A stretch of DNA of 64,000 nt from JAFDWI01 sp963764215 (GTDB lineage: Bacteria; Actinomycetota; Acidimicrobiia; Acidimicrobiales; Iamiaceae). The stretch spans positions 186,001 through 250,000 of the forward strand of contig CAVXRS010000003.1 of assembly GCA_963764215.1 (NCBI GenBank). Reading direction: 5' to 3'. Positions 28,259 to 37,900 of the stretch are shown here, one piece after another. Below the pieces are notes generated by a model. It saw only the letters and a list, made by a program, of their open reading frames with translations, was not told the DNA's origin and searched no databases. A program made the position numbers and the translations under genes. The stretch's first letter is position 1; every line of letters begins with the position of its first letter.

Positions 28259-31200
28259 GGATCTCCTGGAGGTTCCGCACGGTGAGGTTGCGGGTCGCCC
28301 AGTCCGCCATCCCCGTGGCCGCGGCAACGGCGGCCGCGGCCGTGGTCAGACAGGGGATCCGTGCCACGCCGGCCGCGGCGCGGATGTAGTCGCCGTCGGC
28401 TCGTGGCCCTCGGCCCCGTGGGCTGTTCACGACCATCTGCACCTTGCCCTCCTCGATCAACTCGACCGCATGGGGGCCGCCGTCCTCACCCAGCTTCGCG
28501 ACGTCGACCGCGACCTCGATGCCGACTTCCCGCAGCGCGGCGGCCGTCCCCGAAGTCGCGGCGAGGTCGAACCCGAGGGCGCGTAACTTCTCGGCGGCGC
28601 GCAGCCCGACCCGCTTGTCCCGGTCGGCGAGGGAGACGAAGACGGTGCCGGATTCGGGGAGACGGTCGCCCGCGGCGATCTGGCTCTTCGCGAACGCCAT
28701 GCCGAAGGTGGTGTCGATGCCCATGACCTCACCCGTGGAGCGCATCTCGGGGCCGAGGATGCGGTCGGCACCCGGGAACCGGTTGAAGGGCAGCACCGCC
28801 TCCTTCACGGCGACGTAGCCGGTGACCGGCTCGGTCAACAACCCCTCCGCGCGCAGCTCAGCCAGGGTGGATCCGGCCATCACCCGCGTGGCCACCTTCG
28901 CCAGCACCACGCCGGTCGCCTTGGCGATGAAGGGCACGGTGCGGCTCGCTCTGGGGTTCGCTTCGATCACGAAGACCTCGTCACTTCCGTCGTGGTGCTG
29001 GACGGCGAACTGCACGTTGATCAGTCCCTGTACGTCCAGGGCGTCGGCGATCGCCTGGGTGTGTGCGGTGATCACCGCCACCGTCTCGGGACTGAGCGAG
29101 TACGGCGGAATGGCACAGGCACTGTCGCCGGAGTGCACCCCGGCCTCCTCGACGTGTTCCATCACCCCGCCGATCAGGAAGTCACCTTGGGCGTCCCGCA
29201 GCGCATCGACGTCGACCTCGGTGGCGTCTTCGAGAAACGAGTCGAGCAGCACCGGTCGGTCGGCGGACACGCCGCCTTCCGCACCGATCGAACCGAATCC
29301 GGCCAGCTCGGTCATCGCCCCAGCGAGATGTTCGTCGTCGTAGACGATCTCCATGGCTCGCCCTCCGAGCACGTAACTGGGTCGCATCAGGACCGGATAG
29401 CCGATCTCGTCGACGATCACGCGGGCTTCGTCGAGGTTCGTGGCGGTGCCGCCGGAAGGTTGGGGGATTCCCAGGCGGGCGCACAGGGCGTTCCAGTTTT
29501 CGCGGTCCTCGGCCGCGTCGATCGAGGCCGGTGTCGTACCCAGGACCAGCCCCTCGGGAAGCTGGCCGGCGAGCTTGAGCGGTGTCTGCCCGCCGAGCGC
29601 GACGATCACGCCGACCACGCCGGGACTTCCCGGTGGCGACGCGGCGGTCTCCGCGTCGATCACGTTGAGGACGTCTTCGAGGGTGACCGGTTCGAAATAC
29701 AGACGATCGGAGGTGTCGTAGTCGGTCGACACGGTCTCGGGGTTGCAGTTGACCATCACCGTCGCATACCCCGCGTCGTGCAATGCGAAGCTGGCGTGCA
29801 CACAGCAGTAGTCGAACTCGATCCCCTGACCGATGCGGTTCGGTCCGGACCCGAGGATGATCACCTTGCCCCGCGGGTCGGCCTCGACCTCGCTGGAATC
29901 CTCGTACGTCGAGTAGTGGTACGGCGTGTCGGCTGCGAACTCCGCACCGCACGTGTCGACGGTCTTGTAGGTGGGGACCACCCCGGCCTCGAGGCGCGCC
30001 GCCCGCACCACCGACTCGTCGACGCCCCACAGGTACCCGAGCTGGGCATCGGCGAACCCGAGTCGCTTCGCCCGACGCCAGTCCGCACGCTGCATCTCTG
30101 CCAACGTCATCCCGCGCAGATGATCCCGCTCCTCGGTGATGCGCGCCATCTGGTCGATGAACCACGGGTCGACCTTGGTGGCCATCGCGATCTCGTCCAC
30201 GGTCATGCCCCGGCGGATGGCCGCTTCGAGTTGAAAGGGACGATCGGGAGTGCCGATGGATGCCGCGGCGAGCAGGTCCTCGTCGCTCAGATCGTCGGTG
30301 GCCTGCTCGCCCGGGTCACAGTTGAGACCGAGTCGTCCCAGCTCGAGGGACCGCAGGGCCTTCTGGAGCGATTCGCAGAACGTCCGACCGATCGCCATGA
30401 CCTCGCCCACGGCCTGCATCTGGGTGCCGAGCACCCCGGGGATGTCGGGGAACTTCTCGAATGCCCACCGGGGCACCTTGGTCACGACGTAGTCGATGGT
30501 GGGTTCGAAGCTTGCGGGCGTGGCCTTGGTGATGTCGTTGGGGATCTCGTCCAGGGTGTAGCCGACCGCGAGTTTTGCGGCGATCTTGGCGATCGGGAAC
30601 CCCGTCGCCTTCGATGCGAGCGCACTGGAACGACTCACCCGCGGGTTCATCTCGATGACGACCATGTCGCCGTTCTCCGGGTCGATCGCGAACTGCACGT
30701 TCGATCCGCCGGTTTCGACCCCGACCCGGCGGATACAGGCGAACGAGGCATCACGCATCTTCTGGTACTCGACATCGGACAAGCGTCTGGATCGGAGCGA
30801 CGGTGATCGAATCGCCGGTGTGGACCCCCATCGGGTCGAGGTTCTCGATGGAGCAGATGATCACGCAGTTGTCCCCGCGGTCCCGCATCACCTCGACCTC
30901 GAACTCCTTCCAACCCGCGATCGACTGCTCGATGAGAATCTCGGTGATCGGGCTGGCGTCCAGGCCGGCTTTCGCGATGGCTTCGAACTCCTCGGGCGTC
31001 GAGGCGATGCCGGTGCCTCGTCCACCCAGGATGTACGCCGGGCGGATGATCACGGGCAACCCCACCTCGGCCACCACCTCGCGTGCTTCTTCCATGGTGT
31101 GGGCGGTCCCGGACGCGGGAACGTCGAGACCGATCTCGACCATCGCGTCCTTGAACCTCGCGCGGTCCTCTGCGGTGGCGATCGCCTCCGCGTTGGCGCC

Positions 31201-31548
31201 GATCAGCTCGACGCCGTACTTGTCCAGCACGCCGAGCTCGACGAGCTCCATCGCCAGGTTCAGCGCAGTCTGGCCGCCCAGCGTCGGCAGGAGTGCGTCG
31301 GGCCGCTCCCGCTCGATGATGCGGGTGAGGGTGATCGCGTCGAGCGGCTCGACATAGGTCACGTCGGCGAAATCCGGGTCGGTCATGATCGTCGCCGGAT
31401 TGGAGTTGGCGAGGATCACCCGGTAGCCCTCCTCACGCAACACCCGGCAGGCCTGGGTACCCGAGTAGTCGAATTCACAGGCCTGTCCGATGATGATCGG
31501 ACCGGAGCCGATGAGCAGGATCGATTCGAGATCGTCTCGTCTGGGCAT
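28233..31548 (-). CDS. carB: carbamoyl-phosphate synthase large subunit, one frameshift
   Basis: About 1,105 residues with two ATP-grasp halves. It begins MPRRDDLESILLIGSGPIIIGQ and contains both synthetase cores (NPRVSRSSALASKATG and NPRASRTVPFIAKATG) and the C-terminal allosteric domain. One extra T at about 30784 (minus strand CGCTTGTCC where CGCTGTCC is expected) splits the frame after GDSITVAPIQTL. The sequence resumes as SDVEYQKMRDASF. In an otherwise perfect essential gene this is almost certainly a sequencing error. It directly follows carA with no gap. Confidence 0.95.
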
Positions 31549-32664
31549 TCAGTGCACCCCGTCCATCAGGTCGGCGAAGTTTGCGAACAGATACCGTGCG
31601 TCGTGAGGCCCGGGACCGGCTTCGGGATGGTGTTGGACGCCGAACGCGCGCACGTCGCGACGTCGCAGGCCCTCGATCACCCCGTCGTTCAGGTTCACAT
31701 GGGTGGTCTCGGCATCCGGGACGCTGTCCGGAGCCACGGCGAAATTGTGGTTCTGACTGGTGATCTCGATTTCACCGGTGTCGAGGTTGCGCACGGGATG
31801 GTTCCCGCCGTGGTGGCCGAATTCGAGTTTGGTGATCCGACCCCCCAACGCCGACGCCAACAACTGGTGTCCCATGCAGATACCGAACATCGGCACCCGG
31901 TCGATCAGCTCGGCGATGATCGCCGGACCTTCGCCGAAGGCGTCGGGATCACCGGGACCGTTCGAGAGGAACACGCCGTCGGGGCGCCGTTCCAGCACCT
32001 CGTCGGCAGGGGTCGTCGCCGGCACCACCTCGACGGTTCCCAGCTCGGCCAGACAGCGCAGGATGGTCCGTTTGATGCCGAAGTCGTAGGCGACGATGCG
32101 GCGTGTTCCGTTGCCGGCGGCGGCCACCTCGTAGGGCGCATCGGTGGTCACCCGGGCGACCAGGTCGATGCCCGTGGTCCCCGGTTCGGCTTCGGCAGCG
32201 GCCCGGAGCGCGGCCTCGGTCACCCGTCCCTCGACCCGGTCGTCGACGATGCCGAAGGCGCCGGGCATCGCCCCGGCCTCGCGGATGTGGCGGGTGAGCC
32301 GTCGGGTGTCGACCCCGCCGATTCCGGCGATCCCGTGCGCGGCGAGATAGGCGTCGAGCCCCTCCTCAGCCCGCCAGTTCGAGTGCCGCCGGGCGAGGTC
32401 GCGGACGATCACCCCCCGGGCGTGGGGACGGTGCGCCTCGTCGTCGGTGGCGTTGGCCCCGTAGTTGCCGATGTGGGGATAGGTGAACGTGATGATCTGG
32501 CCGGCGTAGGAGGGATCGGTGATCACCTCCTGATAGCCCGAGAGCACGGTGTTGAACACGACCTCACCGCCGGCAATCCCCCCTTCGGGAACCGCCCCGA
32601 ACGCCTCACCTTCGAAGCTGGTTCCGTCGGCGAGAACCAACAGCGATGCACGGACACCCTTCAA
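31549..32664 (-). CDS. carA: carbamoyl-phosphate synthase small subunit
   Basis: This 371-aa glutaminase subunit feeds ammonia to CarB. The N-terminal domain begins ASLLVLADGTSFEGEAFG. The class I amidotransferase has its nucleophile Cys in GICMGHQLL and its His-Pro-Glu in VQHHPEAGPGPHD. The start is TTG 32664: it has AAAGGAG seven bases upstream, forms a TTGA overlap with the pyrC stop, and there is no nearer ATG or GTG. A weak start codon may lower its output relative to CarB or be offset by coupling. Confidence 0.95.
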   Translation of the reverse strand: MKGVRASLLVLADGTSFEGEAFGAVPEGGIAGGEVVFNTVLSGYQEVITDPSYAGQIITFTYPHIGNYGANATDDEAHRPHARGVIVRDLARRHSNWRAEEGLDAYLAAHGIAGIGGVDTRRLTRHIREAGAMPGAFGIVDDRVEGRVTEAALRAAAEAEPGTTGIDLVARVTTDAPYEVAAAGNGTRRIVAYDFGIKRTILRCLAELGTVEVVPATTPADEVLERRPDGVFLSNGPGDPDAFGEGPAIIAELIDRVPMFGICMGHQLLASALGGRITKLEFGHHGGNHPVRNLDTGEIEITSQNHNFAVAPDSVPDAETTHVNLNDGVIEGLRRRDVRAFGVQHHPEAGPGPHDARYLFANFADLMDGVH

Positions 32665-33992
32665 CGCGTACTCCTTTCGGCTCTGGTTCGTCTCGACGCC
32701 GGTTCGTCCTCCGACAGGTTCCCGTCCTCCACCACGACCTGGCCCGAGCGGATCGTGTGCCGCACCCGCCCGGTCAAGCTCCGACCCGCCCAGGGGATGT
32801 TGCGACTGCGGCTCGCGGACTGCTCGGCATCGACGGTCCAGGTCTCGTTCGGGTCGAACACGCACACATGCGCCTCGCGGCCCGGGGCGATCGGCCCGCC
32901 GTGTGCGTCGAGCCCGGCAATGCGCGCCGGATTCGCGCTCATCACCTGCGCCAGCCTGGCGGCGGAGAGCTCGTCGCCGAGTTCGGTGTGGACGACGGCC
33001 AGCGCGGTCTCCAGGTTCAGCATTCCCGGCGGGGCCTCGTCGAAAGGCCGTTCCTTGGTTTCGGCCGAATGCGGCGCGTGATCCGTGGCGACGGCGTCGA
33101 TCGTGCCGTCGGCAAGGCCGGCCCGCACGGCCGCGACGTCGGTGTCGGTACGCAGGGGCGGATTGACCTTGAAGACCGGGTCGAATCCGGCACAGGACGC
33201 GTCGGTGAGCGCCAGGTGGTGCGGGGTCGCCTCGGCGGTGACGGTGAGACCCTCGGCCTTGGCCGCGCGTACCAGGGCCACCGACCCCGCGCTCGAAAGA
33301 TGCTGGAAATGCATCCTCGCCCCGGTGCGTCGGGCGAGCGCGAGGTCGCGCATCACCATGAGCTCCTCTGCCTCGGACGGCTGACCGGCGATTCCCAGGC
33401 GCGCCGACCAGGCCCCTTCGTGCATGTGGCCGCCAGCCGCGAGCACGGCGTCCTCGCAATGCTGGGCGAGTGTGACCCCCAGTCCGGAGGCGTACTCCAT
33501 CGCCCGGCGCATCAGGCGGGCGTCCTGCACTCCGGTGCCGTCGTCGGTGAAGATGCGCACACCCTGATCGGCCATCTCGCCCATCGGCGCCAGTTGTCCG
33601 CCCAGGCGCCCGACGGTGATGGCGCCGGCGACGGCGACGTCACAGAAGGCGCCGTCGGCGAGGCCGGCGACCAGGTCGACCACCGCGGCCGAGTCGATCG
33701 CGGGATCGGTGTTGGGCATGGCGACGATCGCCGTGTAGCCGCCCAACGCGGCGCACCGGCTTCCGCTCAGCACGGTCTCGGCCTCCTCGGCGCCCGGCTC
33801 ACGCAGATGGGTGTGGACATCGACGAGGCCGGGCAGCACCCAGCATCCGGATGCATCGAGGATGCGGGCACCGTCCAGGTCGGCCCCGACGTCCACGATC
33901 ATGCCGGACGCGTCGATACCGACGTCCGCAAGGTGCAACTCGTCGCCGTCGAGCACCGAGCCGCCGCGGATCACCAATGCGAGCTCAGCCAC
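32661..33992 (-). CDS. pyrC: dihydroorotase
   Basis: This 443-aa amidohydrolase closes the dihydroorotate ring. Metal ligands are visible in VHTHLREPG (near 65) and ATDHAPHS (near 310). Its length and fold fit the class I dihydroorotases that sit next to pyrB. GTG 33992 is chosen because it overlaps the pyrB end by 8 bp and begins the family-like AELALVIRGGSVLDG. It is intact and overlaps carA by 4 bp. Confidence 0.95.
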   Translation of the reverse strand: MAELALVIRGGSVLDGDELHLADVGIDASGMIVDVGADLDGARILDASGCWVLPGLVDVHTHLREPGAEEAETVLSGSRCAALGGYTAIVAMPNTDPAIDSAAVVDLVAGLADGAFCDVAVAGAITVGRLGGQLAPMGEMADQGVRIFTDDGTGVQDARLMRRAMEYASGLGVTLAQHCEDAVLAAGGHMHEGAWSARLGIAGQPSEAEELMVMRDLALARRTGARMHFQHLSSAGSVALVRAAKAEGLTVTAEATPHHLALTDASCAGFDPVFKVNPPLRTDTDVAAVRAGLADGTIDAVATDHAPHSAETKERPFDEAPPGMLNLETALAVVHTELGDELSAARLAQVMSANPARIAGLDAHGGPIAPGREAHVCVFDPNETWTVDAEQSASRSRNIPWAGRSLTGRVRHTIRSGQVVVEDGNLSEDEPASRRTRAERSTR

Positions 33993-34968
33993 GTAGCGCC
34001 TCGACCGCTTCGAATTCGGTCGCAACCTTCTCGTCGCCGGACCGCGCCGAGCTCGAGGTGGCATTTCCGAGCAACCGGTACAGCACGGCCATGCGCACCG
34101 CCACCCCGTTGCGCACCTGTTCGAAGATCAGCGACCGCGGATCGTCGGCGACCTCCGATGCCATCTCGACCCCCCGGTTCACCGGGAGCGGATGCATGAT
34201 GGCCGCGTCCGGGCGCAGCCGCCGGGCGCGGTCGACCGTGAGTCCCCATCGCGCGGTGTACTCGCGCAGGCTCGGCAGCAGCACTTCGGCGATGCGTTCG
34301 CGCTGCATCCGAAGGAGGTAGATCACGTCGAGATCCTCGAGCACGGCGTCGAGATCACCGGTCACCTCCACCGGCCATCCGTCCAGTGAGGGAGGCAGCA
34401 GGGTCGGCGGCCCCACCAGGGTTACCCGGGCCCCGAGCGTCGTGAACGCCGCTACGTCGGAGCGGGCGACCCGCGAATGGCCGATGTCACCGACGATCGC
34501 GATGTGCCGACCTTCAAGAGTCCCGATCCGTGAGCGCAGGGTGTAGCAGTCGAGCAGGGCCTGGGTCGGGTGGGCGTGCCACCCGTCGCCGGCGTTGATC
34601 ACCGGGATGCCGGTCCATTCCGCGACCCTGGCGGGTGCTCCCGAGGAGCGGTGGCGCACCACGATCGCGTCGGCGCCGACCGACTCGATCACCCGGGCGG
34701 TGTCGCGCAGCGACTCGCCCTTGTTCACCGAGGACGAACTCACGCTGAAGTTGAGCGTGTCGGCCGACAGGCGTTTGGCCGCGACTTCGAAGGACAACCG
34801 CGTCCGGGTCGAGTCCTCGTAGAAGAGCCAGGCGACGGTGCGGCCACGCAGCGCGGGGACCTTGGGGATCGGACGGTTGGAGACTTCCAGGAACGAATCG
34901 GTGAGTTCCAGGACGTCTTCGATGCCGTCGGGTCCGCCGAGGTCGTCGATGGTCAACAGGTTCCTCAC
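33985..34968 (-). CDS. pyrB: aspartate carbamoyltransferase catalytic subunit
   Basis: This 327-aa enzyme commits carbamoyl phosphate to pyrimidines. It carries the substrate loops EDSTRTRLSFE (near 50) and HPTQALLDCYTL (near 133), and HPLPVNRGVE near the C-terminus. GTG 34968 is preceded by AGAGAGG. No regulatory pyrI gene is present, so control is expected through PyrR. It begins 31 bp after pyrR. Confidence 0.96.
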   Translation of the reverse strand: MRNLLTIDDLGGPDGIEDVLELTDSFLEVSNRPIPKVPALRGRTVAWLFYEDSTRTRLSFEVAAKRLSADTLNFSVSSSSVNKGESLRDTARVIESVGADAIVVRHRSSGAPARVAEWTGIPVINAGDGWHAHPTQALLDCYTLRSRIGTLEGRHIAIVGDIGHSRVARSDVAAFTTLGARVTLVGPPTLLPPSLDGWPVEVTGDLDAVLEDLDVIYLLRMQRERIAEVLLPSLREYTARWGLTVDRARRLRPDAAIMHPLPVNRGVEMASEVADDPRSLIFEQVRNGVAVRMAVLYRLLGNATSSSARSGDEKVATEFEAVEALRG

Positions 34969-34999
34969 GCGAACCTCTCTGCCGGAGAAGACAGTCGTC

Positions 35000-35566
35000 T
35001 CATTTGACCATCTCCCCCAACTCGACCCCGTCGACACTCACGTTCACGACCTCGTCACGGCGGGTCGGCAGGTTCTTGCCGACGTAGTCCGGGCGGATCG
35101 GCAGTTCCCGATGACCGCGGTCGACCATGACCGCCAACTGCACCGAGCGGGGGCGCCCGAACGAGGTCAGCGCATCGAGGGCGGCGCGGACCGTACGGCC
35201 CGTGAAGAGCACGTCATCGACGAGCACCACGGTGGCACCGTCCAGGTCGACGGGGATCTCGGTGACCGCCTCGGGAAGGACCGGACGCAACCCCACGTCG
35301 TCGCGGTGGAAGGCCACATCGAGCATCCCGAAAGGCGGTTGGACTCCTTCGACCTCGGCCAGCGCCTCGGCCAACCGTTCGGTGAGGGGCACGCCACCGG
35401 TCTGCAGGCCGATGAGCACCAGCGATTCGAGACCGTTGTTGCGCTCGGTGATCTCGTGCGCAATCCGCCAGGTGGCCCGGTGCACGTCCTCGGCGGACAT
35501 CACTTTCGACCGGGCAACGAAAACGCCCCCGAAGGGGCGTGTGATCCTTCGTTCTCGCTCGGCCAA
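35000..35566 (-). CDS. pyrR: bifunctional pyrimidine operon regulator / uracil phosphoribosyltransferase
   Basis: This 188-aa RNA-binding regulator senses UMP/UTP. The PRPP-binding signature VVLVDDVLFTGRTVRAALDA is near residues 112-131, and DRGHRELPIRPDYVGKNLP follows. I choose TTG 35566 because CAGGAG (35578-35573) lies seven bases upstream; ATG 35500 (MSAEDVHRAT) is the other candidate. A long N-terminal arm is also seen in the mycobacterial protein as I recall it. A PyrR-type RNA hairpin overlaps the ribosome site, suggesting that PyrR represses its own translation and the downstream operon. Confidence 0.94.
   Translation of the reverse strand: MAERERRITRPFGGVFVARSKVMSAEDVHRATWRIAHEITERNNGLESLVLIGLQTGGVPLTERLAEALAEVEGVQPPFGMLDVAFHRDDVGLRPVLPEAVTEIPVDLDGATVVLVDDVLFTGRTVRAALDALTSFGRPRSVQLAVMVDRGHRELPIRPDYVGKNLPTRRDEVVNVSVDGVELGEMVK
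35523..35540 (-). terminator. terminator-like hairpin inside the 5' end of pyrR
   Basis: The minus strand reads ACGCCCC-TTCG-GGGGCGT followed by TTTT: a 7-bp GC-rich stem with a stable UUCG loop and a T-run, the form of an intrinsic terminator. It is in frame as residues RPFGGVFV of PyrR if TTG 35566 is used, or in the leader if ATG 35500 is used. It could stop transcription when translation of pyrR is repressed. Confidence 0.55.
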
Positions 35567-35574
35567 TTCGTGCT

Positions 35575-35615
35575 CCTGTCCGTCAGGGCCTCACGGGACC
35601 CGCTTCACGGTCAGG
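35575..35615 (-). promoter_or_regulatory. PyrR-binding RNA hairpin overlapping the pyrR ribosome-binding site
   Basis: The transcript folds as GGGUC-CCGUGA-GGCCC (35601-35586), whose hexaloop CCGUGA fits the PyrR consensus CNGNGA within RUCCNGNGAGGYY. Below a purine-rich internal loop the strands CCUGACCGU (35615-35607) and ACGGACAGG (35583-35575) pair except for one A-A mismatch. The lower stem takes in part of the CAGGAG ribosome site (35578-35573), so PyrR binding should block translation initiation. Confidence 0.8.
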
Positions 35616-35648
35616 TGCACAGCCTAGCACGCCGTCTGATCGTCCCGA

Positions 35649-36056
35649 TCAGCGGTACTCGGAAGCGAGTCGGCTGAGCACGCCGTTGACGAAGCGAGCC
35701 GACGAATCGGTGGAGAACCGCTTGGCCAACTCCACCGCCTCGTTGATCACGACGGCCGTCGGAATCTCCGGACTCCAGCGCACCTCGAAGGTCCCCATCC
35801 GCAGGACGGTGAGATCCAGGATCGGCATGCGATCGATGTCCCAACGCTGCGACACCCGGCCGAGATCGGCATCGATCTCCGGCCGGTGCGTGGCGACGCC
35901 GTCGACGAGCGCGACCGTGAACGGATCGGGGACCACGGGAAGTTCGGCGAGGACCTCCGGCGGATCCAGCCCTTTGATGTGGGCCTCGTAGAGCAGTTCG
36001 AGGGCTCGTTCGCGGGCATCGATCCGACCGGATGTGCCGACCGGCCCGTCAGGCAC
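35649..36056 (-). CDS. nusB: transcription antitermination factor NusB
   Basis: This 135-aa all-helical protein acts with NusE (S10) in rRNA antitermination. The N-terminal helix reads GRIDARERALELLYEAH. The conserved C-terminal part includes EIPTAVVINEAVELAKRFSTDSSARFVNGVL. GTG 36056 overlaps the efp stop by 8 bp. The order pepQ-efp-nusB is standard. About 35 bp downstream the pyrimidine leader hairpin begins, so pyr transcripts may read through from nusB or start in the short gap. Confidence 0.93.
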   Translation of the reverse strand: MPDGPVGTSGRIDARERALELLYEAHIKGLDPPEVLAELPVVPDPFTVALVDGVATHRPEIDADLGRVSQRWDIDRMPILDLTVLRMGTFEVRWSPEIPTAVVINEAVELAKRFSTDSSARFVNGVLSRLASEYR

Positions 36057-36609
36057 GCGTGAGGTACTCCCCCGAGCGGGTATCGACCTTGAGACGGTCG
36101 CCGATGTCGACGAACAGGGGCACCTGGACGACGAGCCCCGTCGACAACGTCGCCGGTTTGCGGGCGCCCGAGACGCGGTCACCCTGGATCCCGGGTTCGG
36201 TCTCGGTCACCTCGAGCTCGACCGCAGCGGGCAGATCGATGCCCACGATCTCGTCGCCGTACATCGCCAGGGTGACGGTCGCGCCCTCGACCAGGTAGCC
36301 GGCCGCGTCGCCCAGCGTCTCGTCCGCCACGGTGATCTGCTCATAGCTCCCGGTGTCCATGAACACGCACCCGTCCGGGTCACGGTACAGGAACTGCATG
36401 TCGTTCTTGTCGATCATCGCCTGGGTGACCTTCTCCGCGGCGCGGAAGGTGCGATCCAGCACGGCCCCCGAACGGACGTTGCGCAAGGTGGTCCGCACGA
36501 AAGCGCCCCCCTTCCCGGGCTTGACGTGCTGGAACTCCATGATCTGGAAGAGCCCGTCGTCCAGGGCGAGGGTCATGCCGTTCTTGAGGTCGTTGGTGGT
36601 GATCGCCAT
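36049..36609 (-). CDS. efp: translation elongation factor P
   Basis: This 186-aa three-barrel protein relieves ribosome stalling at polyproline. The first KOW-like domain has the tip VKPGKGGAF (near 30-38) bearing the lysine, and the two OB-type domains end in VDTRSGEYLTRA, the common EF-P terminus. Length is exact for the family. It lies 30 bp after pepQ. The proline-rich proteins at 59678-61433 are plausible clients. Confidence 0.96.
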   Translation of the reverse strand: MAITTNDLKNGMTLALDDGLFQIMEFQHVKPGKGGAFVRTTLRNVRSGAVLDRTFRAAEKVTQAMIDKNDMQFLYRDPDGCVFMDTGSYEQITVADETLGDAAGYLVEGATVTLAMYGDEIVGIDLPAAVELEVTETEPGIQGDRVSGARKPATLSTGLVVQVPLFVDIGDRLKVDTRSGEYLTRA

Positions 36610-36639
36610 TGCGGAGTTCGCTCGTTTCGCTTCGTCGGT

Positions 36640-37812
36640 TCAGGCCACCGAGTTGGTCTTCGGAGCACAGGTGAGCACCCGGCAACCGTCGGAGGTGACC
36701 ACGACCGTGTCTTCGATGCGCACGCCCCCGTGACCGGTGAGGTACACCCCCGGCTCGACGGTGACCACGGCGCCTTCGGCGAGCGTAGCAGTACCCTCTG
36801 CCGACACCGGGGGTTGCTCGTGGATCTCGAGTCCCACACCGTGTCCGGTCGAGTGCATGAACGCGTCGCCCCAGCCTGCCTCGTCGATGATGTCCCGGCA
36901 GGTGGCGTCGACAGCGCCGGTGGTGACCCCGGGCGCCACCGCCTGCACGCCGGCAGCCTGGGACTCGCCGACCACGTCGAGCATCCGCCGCTGCGTCGCG
37001 GAGGGCTCACCGACCATGATCGTACGGGTCATGTCCGAGCAGTAACCGTCCACCAGTGCCCCGAAGTCGAGAACCACCAGATCTCCTTCGACGATCCTGC
37101 GCTGATCGGGCTGGTGGTGGGCCATCGCGCCGTTCGGTCCAGCGGCGACGATCGTTTCGAACGAATTGCCCGACGCGCCGAGTTGTCGGATCGCGAAGTC
37201 CAGTTCCAGTCCGAAGTCGATCTCGGTCGGCTCTTCCGCGAGCCGACCCCGCACCCGGGCCAGCGCGGCATCGGCCACCGCACAGGCTGCCTCGATCCGG
37301 GCGATCTCTCCGGGTTCCTTGATGATCCGAAGCGCGTCGATCAACCCTTCGGTGGCCACGACCGTCGCATCGGCGAACCAGTCCGTGGCCCAGCGGCGTT
37401 GCTGCGCCCAGGTGACGTCGTCGGCTTCGAGTCCGATCCGCTCCACCCCGGCCAGCGCCGCGGTGATGGCGTCACGTTGTCCGGCCACGCCGGCGACGGC
37501 CCGTTCGGCGTCGACCCCGGCCGCGGCGAGCTCATGCTCGGACTGTTCGCCGTACCGCCCGTCAGTGGTGAACACGAGCGAATCGGGGCGCACCACGACC
37601 AGCGCGGCCGAACCGGTGAAGCCGGTCAACCAGCGGATGTTCTCCATCTTGGTGACCACCAGCGCGTCACAGCCCGCCGCGTCGAGCCCGGCACGAACCG
37701 AGGAGCACCGGTCGGACTGCTCCATGGGTTCGAGCGCGGCCAGCAGCTCTGCGGCACGTGCGGCGGCCTGCTCGGGCGAGGCCAGGTCGGTCTGGTCCTT
37801 CGTGACCGTCAT
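36640..37812 (-). CDS. pepQ: Xaa-Pro aminopeptidase / creatinase-fold M24 peptidase
   Basis: This 390-aa cytoplasmic metallo-peptidase has an N-terminal creatinase-like domain (residues 40-165) and a pita-bread catalytic domain. Metal ligands are visible in LDFGALVDGYCSDMTRT, HSTGHGVGLEIHE, VTVEPGVYL and RIEDTVV. The start ATG 37812 follows GAAGGAG. It precedes efp in a conserved pair. The substrate is inferred as X-Pro peptides; 'aminopeptidase P' and 'prolidase' cannot be separated from sequence alone. Confidence 0.92.
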   Translation of the reverse strand: MTVTKDQTDLASPEQAAARAAELLAALEPMEQSDRCSSVRAGLDAAGCDALVVTKMENIRWLTGFTGSAALVVVRPDSLVFTTDGRYGEQSEHELAAAGVDAERAVAGVAGQRDAITAALAGVERIGLEADDVTWAQQRRWATDWFADATVVATEGLIDALRIIKEPGEIARIEAACAVADAALARVRGRLAEEPTEIDFGLELDFAIRQLGASGNSFETIVAAGPNGAMAHHQPDQRRIVEGDLVVLDFGALVDGYCSDMTRTIMVGEPSATQRRMLDVVGESQAAGVQAVAPGVTTGAVDATCRDIIDEAGWGDAFMHSTGHGVGLEIHEQPPVSAEGTATLAEGAVVTVEPGVYLTGHGGVRIEDTVVVTSDGCRVLTCAPKTNSVA

Positions 37813-37900
37813 CGTGCGTGCTCCTTCGTGGCGCCGGGGTCGATCCGATGTTCCAGTCTGGCGGCCGCGCCTGCCGGCACGCACCTCGGGCTGCGAGGCG

